From Lineus longissimus (Eukaryota > Nemertea > Pilidiophora > Heteronemertea > Lineidae), in NCBI RefSeq assembly GCF_910592395.1, contig NC_088325.1, positions 15,194,109-15,254,108 on the forward strand: DNA of 60,000 nt, read 5' to 3'. The notes under the pieces were generated by a model. The model worked only from the letters and a program-made list of their open reading frames with translations. It searched no databases and was not told the DNA's origin. The first letter of the stretch is position 1. Each line of letters opens with the position of its first letter. Positions 24,252 to 36,476 of the stretch are shown piece after piece. The position numbers were made by a program, and so were the translations under genes.

Positions 24252-27078
24252 CTCAGTGCTTCAACTTGATTGTCAATGTCCAAACATATTCCCCAAATTG
24301 GGTTAAAGTTTTATCCAGTTTTCTGGGTTTCTCATTGAAGACCACAGGACTTCGCAGTCTTCCTTATCACTTTTTGGCTTTTTTATATTCTTTAATATCG
24401 ATTTTCACTTTACTTATTTTGATTCCCAAGGTATGAATCCTACAATCACAGAAAATTTAAGATTAAACACAACTCCATCCACTCGAACCCGAATCTAAGT
24501 CAGAATTAAACACGATTCAACGATTATAAGTCAACTTCGTTTGTTAATACAACAAGTCGTAGGTTCGAGCTGCACCGTTGCTACTGAAAAACGGTCTGCG
24601 TTTTCTTAAGATATCCTGCATTTCATATCTCAAAGTCAGGATAAATGGTATTACACTTGCTGTAACTGTCTCGGCGGCTTACTGCAAAACTTAAACCACC
24701 CTAACTTGTCTTAAACATCAATGTATTTGAAATACAAAAAGCACATTTATCGTATTCCAACACATTTCACCATGAAATGCTTCAGCAATGTTTTCTGACA
24801 AAATACACCGAGCTATTTTGACACGGTCAACAGTGGCATGGTAAATTAATTAATTTTCGTAAGGATTAGCGTTGTATTTTTATAGTGAGTTCGTGAGCTT
24901 TGATCAATAGTGCTCATTTCTCGTCATCCTTTTTTGTTGTCATCATTTGTTTTATTGTTGCTGAGTTAGTTGGCAATGCCAAAAATTGATACACGAAGAA
25001 GTTGGAACTTCAGAATGGCCAAGAGCTTTTCCTTCTTAATAGGGGAAGGCATTTGAGTTGACTATCATTGTTGTTATTGGGGGTATATCATATTCGTATG
25101 ACAGATGCAGGGCCTGATAGCCTTCCTCATCACTACCATCATACGCCACTAACGTTGTCACTCAAACAGAAGTATCGGAATTTGTGGACAAATGTTTTTT
25201 TTCTTTATCAAAATGATTTTATTAGACCGTGTTTGTTGTTTGTTCCAGTGAAAGTGCAAACTACACGAAACTGCACTATAGAATGTATAAGATGTTTCAG
25301 CCAAACTACACATAGTAAATAGGTACAGTTAGTGTATCAGATGCATTGTGAGTTGGGCATTCGTTGCATGGAACACACTCCAGTTGACATGCAGATATTT
25401 GCATGCATTTCATACACTATTTCCTTGTGTGCACTGTAGGCTTTTTGTGTATGTTTAGTTAACTTCATGAGAAAACAGTCATTTAAAGAAACCGAAGTGT
25501 AGTAGTCGGATTAAGGTTAAGTCTAGTTGTTCACGATCATACCTGGCAATGGCCTCAGGCGAAGGATCAATACTACAGGTCAACGTTAGGTGGCGCCTCG
25601 CTTAAGTTGACGTCAATGAGCGCCACCATTGAGCACAACCGTCACCATAACTAAAATAGGTACCCTGTTGGTGCAAACTATATTCATGCAAGAATTTGAC
25701 ACATCTACACCGATAATGCCCCAAAATCTGCACTATCATGCTTTCTACCGCCAACAGATCCCAAAACCATAAGCACCAAACACTCTCTACTCGCGCCGCA
25801 ACACCATTACCAAAGCCAGGTTTCGTCACTACTCGTGAGTCAAAAATGTACCAGTGAAATGTATAGCTAACTTGCTTGTATTGTTTTAGCTACTCTTAAA
25901 TATTGATGTCAGGTATCAATAAAACCGCATTACTTTGGCCCATATATTATAGTGAACTGTCAACATTGCTGTGGTGCAGAAAGATAATATTGTTAATGGT
26001 AAACCCATTGATTATTCCATGCAGTAACCACAGACCAACTGGGCCGAGGCTGGTATCAGTGCGAAACAGGTGACCCGGCGTGGGAGATGAACTGAGTTGC
26101 CACGGATCAATTGTCCCAAAGAATTCATCTGATATGTGAATCGAAATGTGTTAACCGAATCACGGACTTCTATACATAAGTTCATGACCATCAAATGTAC
26201 GAAAGAGTCTATGTATTCACCACGAGGATGTCCTTAGCTATACGGCCTATTCAAGAATTGTTTCGTGTCATATATATTGGAACCCCCTTTATTTCGATTC
26301 GTTGAATGTAGACCTAAAATTATGATACGTGGCTCCCCTTATAGTTATGGAGGGCATAGCATTCTAATACTTTTAAACAATCGCTGAAAAAGAATTTAAA
26401 CTTAAACATAAAGTTAACCACGCCCATGTACCGCAATAACATTAGAGAGGAAAACATGCAATGACTATCTCGAAAACATGGCAAACGGTTAGTTACGCGG
26501 TTTTGGTTAGAAGTGCGATGGGTAGCTCTCGAACGTGCACGTGACATCACTGGGCATGCGCATTCTACTCACCAGCGTGCTACATCTTCGGGTCTGTCAA
26601 AAGGAGACAACAAAGACAATGATAAAGCATTTAGAAGCTTAAAGCTGAGGCAATGCTAGTCCTCGCCTGCTCGATCTACCGCCAATCCACGCAGAACAGG
26701 TTGGAATCAGCCCTCATGAACGATTTTGACTACATGGGATGATCCATATACAACTTTATGTTATACATGTGTGTAAAAACATTCCCGTCTGAAAAAATGA
26801 GCGATGCAACAGCAGGCCTGTGGAAAAGTGGCGAAACCCATTGGACGGATGATGTTTCTTCATTTTGAGCAGAAAAAAACAAGTGAAAAAAATATTTGGA
26901 CATAGACATTTTTTCATAAGTTCAAAATTCGGTCAAAAAACTTGGTATTAGAATCAGACCTAAGGTGGCATCAGGTAATTCTTCGATCATGGTACCAGTA
27001 CCAATTGTTTTATCACTCATCATACTTTTACCATGATCGGAGAAAAGGACAACAAGGACATCCCAAAATACTGTTTTA
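24252..27078. other. Intergenic, no supported gene
   Basis: AT-rich sequence between the start of the DTHD1-like gene and the 3' end of the 94-aa gene. Short open frames occur on both strands, but none is bordered by good splice sites or shows a recognisable domain. It should include the promoter of the DTHD1-like gene near 24.3 kb, where no motif stands out. An AATAAA on the - strand near 26,290 could serve the 94-aa gene if its 3' UTR is long. Confidence 0.5.
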
Positions 27079-28526
27079 TCAGCTTTTGGGATGAATGACT
27101 TCTAATCTATCATACAGTGGCTTAGAAAAGTATAGTCGTTGCAATACCAACCCTTTTTCGGCAAGTTCTATCGGATCGTGACTCGAGCAGTCGTCCGAGC
27201 TGGATTCCTCGCTCTGCTCATACGCCCACTGCCCATCAACTTTGGGCATAGCAACAACATGTGGTTGTGCTCTTGCTTGTGCCATTTCTGAGGATGGACT
27301 GCAATGTCCTAGCAAGTTATTCCGTAGCGGTTTGCACGAAGTGGAGATGCGTATCAGTCATTAAGAAAAATCACAACTTAAAAAGTGAAACGACGAGTTG
27401 CCCTATCCACTACCACTGCAAATAGTTGCCGCTCCTGTCAGTTATACTATCACTTCCTTGACTGCTATGACCAGCCAAACGATACACAATCTAAACTTCG
27501 GTTACTCCTGAGCTTCTTGCCGTTGGAATAGTCTAATCACTACCTTTCGTTATTATCAAGATCCTTCGCGAACAGTTCAACTCAGGACTTTGCCAATTCC
27601 TACCAGTGGAAGACAACAAACTTTTCAATTTGGCGGCATCTTTTCCAGACCGATATATCCCAAAGAGCGATCATAACCAAATGAACTCGACGATTCTCGA
27701 TAGCAGTATATGACAATGTAAAGAAGATTCACCTTTTGATCATATTTACTTAAAGCTTCTCAACAAAACATAGATTATTTTACGCAATTTCTAATCCTCA
27801 CATATGTGCTTAACCCGAGTATAAAGCCAGTGGTGTCATATGCTTACGTAAAACAAATGAATCGAACTTGTCATTAATCTGCTCTGTCACTTGGTACTGG
27901 TTGATCTACATATGTGATTTTATTTGGTTTAATCTTTCTGGAATAGGGTCACTTTTAGGCAGGAGAGATTTTAACTAAAAGTAGATTACAATTCAAAAGC
28001 TTTTTAAGGGATGAAACAATTTTAAGGAATCGATTACAGTGCTTTAGATAATGCGCCATGAAACTATCAGAATTATGATGTGATTATCACTGCTCGTCAA
28101 TAATACGACCAGTAAGGGCACTAGATCATGTTCAATGCATTTCTAGATATAGTCCTCGTACAAGCGTGAATAATTTTGACGTACTGAGATGGGAGAGACC
28201 CCTATTGTTGACTTCGTGTTACTTTATCATGCCTACCTAGCTGCTGCCAGTAGAGTCCCTTTAACATGTACAAAAAGGCATCATTGTATTGGTGAGATTG
28301 TCCTCGATTTTGAAGTTTCAACTAAAATTGTGCAAGTGTGGACAGTGCCGTGCAAGCGAGCTAAAAGCCAACTAACCTAGAAGCAAGACCCTTAGATTTT
28401 TTAGTAGTTATCCTATACCTGGACCTGTCCTCCACACTGGGCGCCACGCCCGCCTTCTCCTTCTTGTCCTGACCCATTGCCATGGGTTAGAGGTCAACTC
28501 GGGCCGAAGGAAAATGTGCACTCAAT
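27079..28526 (-). CDS. Small two-coding-exon protein, 94 aa, unknown
   Basis: The first exon, 28419-28526, follows a very strong acceptor (about 30 pyrimidine-rich bases ending GTTCCAG). Its ATG at 28483 starts MAMGQDKKEKAGVAPSVEDR and it ends with donor AG|GTATAG. The second, 27079-27298, joins in phase after TTGCAG and runs to a TGA at 27079-27081. It includes MPKVDGQWAYEQSEESSSDD, an acidic-serine patch of casein-kinase-II type, and ends RLEVIHPKS. The leading acceptor means a non-coding 5' exon exists upstream. A weak donor (TTG|GTATTG) inside exon 2 could extend the protein further. Composition suggests a disordered, possibly phosphorylated cytosolic or nuclear protein. I do not recognise it. 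Confidence 0.5.
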
Positions 28527-31500
28527 CTGGAACGAGAAGAAGGAGTGAAAGTGAAAAGAAGTTGTGATTTGTATGTCTGATCGATCCGTGATTGTGGAAA
28601 GAAACGCTGAAGAAGAAGAGGAAATCGAGTTCGCGTAATACAAATGTTGATGAGGGAAATCACCTTTGCTTTCAAATACAAGTTATCCTGGTAAGCCTAT
28701 TCTGAAGCGAAGATATCCATGCGTTGTCTCAAACTCTTCCCTTCATCATCACAGTACAACCGAACCTCCAAACCGTGCCTCCATCGTGAGAGCATTTAGT
28801 AATACTGATATCCATCAACTGATAAACCGTCCAGCGTGGTCATTGACTTCTGGCAGTATTAACAAGACAATGCAAACATATCGATAGCAGCACACAGAAC
28901 GTATTGAAAGTGGATGCCAATAACTATTTAACTTTATTTCCCGCCGCAATCAATATGAACTAACTCCATCAGTAGTTACCATCGAACATATTCCTTTATC
29001 ATGACGCGAGCCTTCGCAATATACCAATATCACCATTCATCGCCAAGGAAAGAATGGCATCAGATCGTAAAGCTATTTTTCATGGTTTTATGACCAATAT
29101 TCTGTAGTATTCAATGTGCATATTGATTCATGGCATTTGCCGCATATTCGAGCAGCAAAAGCATTGACAAATAGCCTAGTTAAATAAACCGTTTTCTTTT
29201 GAGTTGAACCAGAAATGTGTACATTTAGGTCGATTTCTGTACTGATGGGTGTGTAAGTTTAGCATGGTACGAGAGTCACAATGTGTAGATTTGAAATGTA
29301 GACATTCACTTATGAATAATTCATCACAAGTACAGCAGTGTCAATAAGCAATACAGCGAGCAGTGTCAACTCTTAATAACGATGGTAAGAAATCGACTAA
29401 ACTTCAAATATGACATCAATGTGCTTAAAGTAAATCACCCATGGAAGGCATGACAAGATAAGAAGACCCTAATCTTTGGCTACTGAGGAGGTAGACCGGT
29501 TACAAGCATTTGTACTCAGTCGAAGTCGCAGACGAAAGATGCTGTAAAGGGAGAGGACGTATGTGAGGGATCGCTCCCAGAGGTACTACACGCAGGACAA
29601 ATCTAGATCGTTTCTTACACTCCATACACAAATAAAGCCTCATGGCATGTTCCATTTTTGTTTTCTCGTGAAATGCTCTGTTTCCTTCTGTTAAAAGATC
29701 CGATTCTGTGTATCAAGCTTATTGGAGCGACAGACGATGATCTGGACGTGGTTCACAGGTCTCTCAGGAAACATATCACACGCAATAACCGACCACCTGA
29801 GCGAAATATTATAACCTAGACATGAAAATAGATAATAATCTGAGTCACCCAGTCCAAGTAAACGTCTCAGGATGATATCATTCAGTTATATTACGGCTCA
29901 AATATCTCAATAGAAGAATTAATCAAGAAGCTTAGTCGTCGGCCACGAACACTTGAATAACTTGACGCACAACGCAGTTAACCAGATACCTATTAACAAA
30001 ATATGAAGAAAAAACCTTGCTTCTAACTGTCAACTCGCCATGGGCTGTAAAACTTCTGGAGACACTTCTTTGTATGAGTGGATTACTTGCGAAATATAAC
30101 TCTGCACGAATTATTATCCTGAATGTGAATCGACAAGGCAACTGCATGATAACATCAGGGTGGGTAGTCAGCGGTAGAATATTTGAAATAGGTTTGAACA
30201 AAAGCACAGTATCGTCGTTTTTGAAGGAATGTCAAAAGAAGCGATTTCCATGCTAATAACAGTCATTTGATAGAGGTTTGGCCTTTGTTCATTCAATAGC
30301 CATTTTAGAATTTATCCACCGAAACAGCACGACTTGGTTCTCGATCCCGCTAACAGGATTTAGGCCAGCCCGTGCTGTCGACTTCCTTGTCTACCCCGCA
30401 TGAAGCTTCACGATTGGTACTTGTAACTCTATAGTATGAAATGAAAATTGTGACCTGAATCCCGCTCACATGCGCAGCAATGTGCCGCTTGGTGATATCG
30501 GCTCAAATCTGAGCAGTCTGTACCATTTGAGAACGGTTTCAAGTGGATCGTTCTTCTTGATGCAGATTCCTGTGTTGTTTTTGAAAAAATGATTTTTTTC
30601 CGTCGCCACATCACACACGGGTGACGTACAAGGGAAAACCATGAAACTTCTTTCTTCTCTATCGATCCCGAAGGCAACTTTTTTTAGATAGCAAGTGTTT
30701 GGTGTGTTTACTATTGGCTTATAGTAACGCCAAGAAGAAAAAGATGGTCAACAAACTTATTCTTAATGTTATCCCTCCCCAAATAAGCAATATGCAGACA
30801 TGAACTAATGCACAACTTATCATATCCGTATGCAAACTTTATAATTACGTTAGGTTCTTTGAAACAACGACTTATCAAAGCCGAAAGGTGTAAAAATCCC
30901 ATTTTTACTCGAGGTTTACAAGTCCACCTTCCTTTTTATCATAATCTTCCGACCAACCCAGACTGGCACCCTGTCATAAGAGTGCTGTATTGAATCGATT
31001 AGGCGAAGCAGCCCATATTGGATGCGTCTCATATCAAACCGGTCACACACACTTGACGACATATCGACCAGGCTAGTCTAATATTTAGAACATTTCAGCA
31101 ATAATATGTCAATGTTTGAACATACTATTTAGATTCCACGTTTGAATAATGTAGTGTTTGATCAGACCACATGCAGCTTTTTTACTGTTGGGGAAGAAAA
31201 GCGATTCGCAATGATGTGCTATGTTTGAAAATGCTGTCAAGCAGAGAGGCAAGAGAGTCACGGATTATGACGATGATGACGATATGACTACGATGACGAT
31301 GGTGATGATGATATCTGCTGGACATTCAACAAATCAATGTGGCCATACACATATGTGTCATTCCTGCAGCACAGTGCGTAGAGTTGAAACGCCCTGTAGG
31401 CGACATGCCTTGGGGCAAGTATATGCAGGACAAATGCCAAGTGACCGCTGTCGGACATTTTCGCGACAAAGGCAGAACAGTAATGGCCCGATGATGAAAT

Positions 31501-33167
31501 ATCTGGGCATAGATTATAATATTTTCTCCATCTTTAATCTCTGAAAAGAGATCCCTCTACTTCTCTGCATTTGGTTCGCTTGGCCTCTTCTGCTCATTTG
31601 ATATGTTCTCTGCGTTGGCATGTTTTGATGGAAGGTGTCACAAGTTGTCACATTACCGTCATATGAAATCACTTCTTTGTTTTACTTGTCAAGCACCGGT
31701 ACCCCTTACATATTCCTGAGGCGGTTTGTTCACGCTCTGTAGTTTTCCTTAACGAGGTCAAGAAGTGTCATGACCGTTGCAACAATCGGCAACCTTCGCG
31801 TGTCGTAATTTATGCTCGGAAATGATCGGTGTGGAAATGATCAGTGATATGGTGCACTTCAGGGTGAGAGGTTCTAACTTGGGACAGCCACATCTCATAC
31901 TTAGTGCCCTCGAAAGATCAATACACATGTAACCACTTAATGCCCGATTACACACACTGTTTACTACTTATGGTATTTATTATTAGTATGACAGTTACGA
32001 GAGAGAATTTCGCCTTGTCTGTTGAAAATGAGCGTCTCCAAAGATCTGTTAGGCCAATGCCTCCACAATGTCAAGAAAGTTATAGAATTACAAAGCACAG
32101 CCACCAAGTTCATCAAAGGGGCAACGGCACCACGAGGACAACATATAACTGTGATGACCAATAGCATAACAGACAGCAATTTTTAGTGATTATAATTATG
32201 TATTATTTATATTTTTCTTTAAGATGTCCACTTCTGTATCCTGTTTAAACTTTCAAGTGCAGCGTTGTCCGACTCATTTAACACATAAAAAGGTGGTCGA
32301 AAGCCTATTTATAATCAATACTGTAACACTTTTTTATATGTTCATGGTGTATTTGGAGATATTGTTTATGCACCCTTCTAATTATTCAACCTTACCCAAT
32401 ATTTAATATGACTCAAAGCTGGATCAATTTTGTATCGAAGGGCTCATTTTTATAGGTTCGATAAACCCACGAAATTATTTTGAAGGGATTATTCTCAATC
32501 AATCAAGAAGGTTAAGAGGCATATCTTGAGGTAACAGTTTGACTGATGAACTGAACAACGCAGGTCGAAGTTTCTCTCATAGCTGGTGCATGCAAAGTCA
32601 GCGTTTTAACTCCATAAACTGATGAAACAAACTAATCTTTCAACAGAAACGCTAACCATTAATACCAAATCCTTAAAACTATAATATGATACGAGTAATA
32701 CTGTGAGCTTCTAGGAAGTCCTAAAACAAAACTTTGATATAAAATCTGGCACTATTCATACATAACCCTTGTTAAGAAATAAGTCACAACTTAGAGCTTG
32801 ATTTTTTGACACTTAGTCTTAGTAGCTGTCCTCTTTGATCTAGACGACGGATCCAATTAGAAAACTAAATGGCTGTTCCGAGTAACCAGATCGTGCGAGA
32901 TGATTTTCTCCGGCCTCAAAGCACTGCATATTATAAATTGCATGTTGGATTCGAAAAATTGCGAGAAAAAAACATTTTGACATAATGTCAATTCACTCAT
33001 GATATTATGACAAGAAAATGCTTACAGTTGACTTTTTATATTGCTTTAACTGTGGGACATTTAAAGAAACTAGGATTTACCTCTTGGCGAAATGTTTAAT
33101 TGAGATTCCCGCTGTGTTACCACCAATTATCGAAGTCACCCAAGCAAACAGACGAACAAAGTGTGGT
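28527..33167. other. Long gap between two - strand genes; one repeat copy
   Basis: No coding exon with matching splice sites was found on either strand. The stretch contains one copy of a 327-bp repeat (31799-32126), a GATGA-rich microsatellite near 31,270-31,313, and otherwise AT-rich unique-looking sequence. It probably contains the non-coding first exon and promoter of the 94-aa gene, which I could not place. Confidence 0.45.
31799..32126. repeat. 327-bp dispersed repeat, copy A
   Basis: Nearly identical to 41048-41374 in the same orientation. Both copies start CGTGTCGTAATTTATGCTCG and end ...TTCATCAAAG(G/A)GGCAACG. They differ by scattered substitutions and a 2-base indel near TTATTAGT(AT)GACAG. 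No terminal inverted repeats, poly(A) tail or target-site duplication are visible. The - strand can be read as open frames (for example LSMRCGCPKLEPLTLKCTIS), but these are equally present in both copies and match nothing I know. Confidence 0.85.
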
Positions 33168-33173
33168 TTTATT
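33168..33173 (-). terminator. Candidate poly(A) signal of the 173-aa gene
   Basis: TTTATT on the + strand reads AATAAA on the - strand, about 310 bases downstream of the stop at 33485-33487. The distance suits a normal 3' UTR. Confidence 0.35.
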
Positions 33174-33484
33174 CTACTGGTATGTAACTTATGATAATAA
33201 TTGCTTTGGAGTTTTTTTATAATCATAAATTCCTGTTAGAATTAACGTGAGAATCGTTGATATGCAAGTCTATGACTTGCGGGTATTTTGCCCTCAAAGC
33301 CTTATAAGTCAAGAGAGTTAATCCTACAGACACTGTTCGAATAGTTACCAGAACATACAGTAAAGTATTGATGAATATTACATTTACATATCATCCCAAA
33401 TACAATGTAGGTCAATCCCACCTATACATCAGTTCAACAAAGTCACCAATGGCGGATTTGAACTCAAGTTCGGGTCGATTCTCT

Positions 33485-36476
33485 TCAGGAATCGTGGACG
33501 ACTTTTTGATTCCTTTCCACCTCCATTCTCGATGGCTTCCAATTCACGGTCTCATATCTCTGTAATGAACTCTCACTCCCAAAGTATTGACATTTGCCCG
33601 TAAATAAACCGTCTCATTTGAAAATCGGGACAAAACGACGACAATGGTCATATTGACGGGTCCCGATATCAAATATAGTGACCGGTGTGCGTTCATCTAA
33701 TCCTTCATATCACCAATGGAACCATGAATCAAAGGTATTGTAGCATGTATTTGAGAATATCATGACTATGTGGACCTCCATTGATATACACTGCTAACCT
33801 TCAATGCATATGTAGTTCGTACTGAAGGTGAAGCATTGGTCAACGGTATAACCTCCACAAAAAGAGGAGTTGGACGAAGCAGTGGGGAAGCTATATCTTC
33901 TTCTTCTTCTTCTCCTCCTTCAACGTTCGCTCTGACTTGGAGGTGAGCTTCACAAGGGAGTATTTCCTCCTCCAAGGCGGGATGAGCGGTTGGGTTTATT
34001 GGCCTAATGACTCCGTCGTCGGCCAGAGGCAGAGTCCACACAAGCTACTCATGTTTCTCACTTGGTGGGGTCTTTAACCTGGCTTGGCATAGACACCAGA
34101 TACAAGGAACCTCGGTTTATTGGCCTTCATAGACTCCGACTTCGGCCAGAGGCAGAGTCCACACAAGCTACTCATGTTTCTCATTTGTTGGGGTCTATAA
34201 CCTGCAGCCACCAGATACAAGATACCTCGGTTTTAAGTCTCATTTGAAGGACTGTGAAGAGCCAGGAACATGAGAAATGTTAGTTCCTATAATGCCACGC
34301 CGGTTCATCCAGAAATACAATACTGGGTTCTCCCCGTGACCTTTTGCGTGGTAGCCAGCAGTGGAAGCCCACTAGGCTGTGGGAAAGCTATAACAACTAC
34401 CACAAGTTTGCTGTTGACGAAACTGACTTTCGTTCGCCACATTATGATTAAGCCAAAGTTACTAAAAAAATACTTGCAGACACTTGTTTTTTATACTTTG
34501 AAATATTGGCGATGGGAAATTCAAAATTCTCTGAAAAATGTTCCTCACACCATTTGATTGTATTGACACATAATGTGCTCCATGTCACGAAATATAGCGT
34601 GTTTTTATATATCTCTTGAAAAGATATTTTAAATAGCTTCTTTAATGATTGTTATCTTGTACAATAACATCGACAAAATGCTCCTGGGCAAGTTGAACAG
34701 AGTCATCATATCATTGAATAACGTTTATTTGGTTCGTGACGCGTGCGACTCACCTCAATACGAAATGACAGCTCACATTCAAACCCTTTTTTAAAGAAAC
34801 ATTTGATAGATATCAATCACGCGTATCTATCAGTATATTTATGGCCAAAAGTTTTTTTCATCCGTGAACATGGTGGATGACGGTCTATTCGGCTATGGAT
34901 ATGTCGGTCATGTCTGTAAAGGCATTCGATCTTTGATTGAACGTGCCTGTGGCGAATGTAAATTTTTAGTTTGTATCATAAAGATATAATCAACATATCT
35001 GAGTTAATCAACGATATTAGCCAGGTTTCGCAAGCTTTACCAAGAGATTACATGTATGTACGAAATATATTCTATGGATGACGATTTTGCAAGATTTCGT
35101 CGATTGTATGAAACCTGATTAACGAGTGTCGCGAAAATGGCTCTTCGCAGGACATGAAGACACCACAGACCTTTCTTTGTATTTCGTCGTTCGTGAGGTT
35201 TACGAAACAAGCCTATTCTGGCTACTGCGAATGGCGTTACTTTTTGTATCTTGTTATAACAACTGCAATTGTAAACAACATTATTTGCCAACGTTTTTTC
35301 CCGGTAGACTCTGAAGGTTATGTAAGCACTTGGTAAATACTCCTTCGCATCATCCAGAAGATTCTGGGATGACAAGTGCTTTGAGCAAGAACCTGTCCAT
35401 GGTAGAGTGCTATAAGAATCGAACTTTAACCTTTAACTTGATAAACATAGTCTGTCACAGACTCGTTCTCAAAATGTGATAGAAATATCGCCAAATTTTC
35501 TTCCACATTTCTTATAAAAGATCGGTACTGTCCACCAATGAAGCTAATCAAAGCAAAAGACATACATCAAAGATTTATGCACAAATACAACATACCTGTG
35601 TCCCGAGTGTATTCAGCCCGAGTTTAGAGAACGTAAATCCTTTAAGAAGATTACTTCGAAACTTTCTCCTCGACTTTTCCTCAAGGGAAAATATTTGTTC
35701 AATGCGTGTGGTTGTTGTGACGATCTTTGGTCTCCGTCTCGTGGGGATTTATCACGATTGGTCAGCACGGTGGGAGGGGGTGCATGACGTCACTAAGCTC
35801 ATGATATTTCGATACAGGGCTGTTTTGATGACGTCAGTTTCATCAGGATTTATAGTTTGTAACGTGTTGAGCTGAAGACTACCTAGACCGTCATTGAAAT
35901 ATTTACCACTTTTTTGTAGATTGATCATTATTGGCGTCGGTGTTGCGCTTGAACACGTGACATGGAGACATATTGCAGAGTTTCTTTTGTTTTATGATAA
36001 ATTACCACTTCAAATGATTTTGAGGGGCAGAATTAGACTCGATGACGTCCCTGCCTTCCCCTATGCTTTGGTATCTAAGGACGCGCTCTTCGAACATTTG
36101 GGTCAGAGAGTCGTGCTTTCTGTCATTACCTTGTGTCATCTTTGTCAACAAGTTGACAAGCACGGCGGTCACAGTCTGCCACGAGTAGGCCTATAGGGAT
36201 ATCACAGTCTTTAATACTTGAAAATATATCACAGGACGCCTTTCAGATGACATCTATTTTCGACGACAACCGCGCCATCTGTCAAACACGTCATAGGATC
36301 TTTAAAACGTTGGAGTGGAGGGGATTTGGGAAAGGCGTCTGCTTACGACAAAATTGGTGCGTGCAAAAAACAGCTGTTTTACGGAGGTACTCACCTACTT
36401 ACCCCTCTTCCTCAGACGAGTCGGAGTCGTGGTTAGAAAGAGAACTATGCGGCTCATCATCATCCATTCTAAGAAT
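33485..36476 (-). CDS. Unknown acidic protein, 173 aa, four coding exons
   Basis: Exons in transcript order: 36403-36476 (ATG at 36467, start MDDDEPHSSLSNHDSDSSEE), 35596-35731, 33799-34044, 33485-33559 (stop TGA). Coding lengths 65+136+246+75 make 522 nt with all phases consistent. Donors are GG|GTAAGT, CAG|GTATGT and AAG|GTTAGC. The N-terminus is a phosphoacceptor-rich acidic tail. Exon 2 is basic (RIEQIFSLEEKSRRKFRSNL). Exon 3 contains an acidic run (NVEGGEEEEEDIA) amid Pro-rich sequence, and the protein ends RYETVNWKPSRMEVE... It has no signal peptide or membrane helix, so it is probably cytosolic or nuclear. I recognise no family. The exon 3 acceptor (ATGAGTAG) has a poor pyrimidine tract and is the least certain border. 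An alternative exon near 35.3 kb (NLLDDAKEYLPSA) cannot be excluded. Confidence 0.5.
33994..34233. repeat. Two-copy tandem duplication, about 121-bp unit
   Basis: Copies lie at about 33994-34114 and 34115-34233. Shared words include GTTTATTGGCC, CGGCCAGAGGCAGAGTCCAC, ACAAGCTACTCATGTTTCTC and CCAGATACAAG. The copies have diverged by substitutions and small indels. The left copy contains the first ~50 bases and the acceptor of exon 3 of the 173-aa gene. In the right copy the same reading frame meets a TAA, so it looks like a decayed pseudo-exon. Confidence 0.85.
35785..35836. promoter_or_regulatory. Pair of perfect CRE palindromes
   Basis: TGACGTCA occurs at 35785-35792 and again at 35829-35836, 44 bases apart, just upstream (on the - strand) of exon 2 of the 173-aa gene and inside its first intron. 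Perfect CREs bind CREB/ATF proteins and are typical of promoters. They may mark an alternative intronic promoter. The role is inferred from the motif only. Confidence 0.4.
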
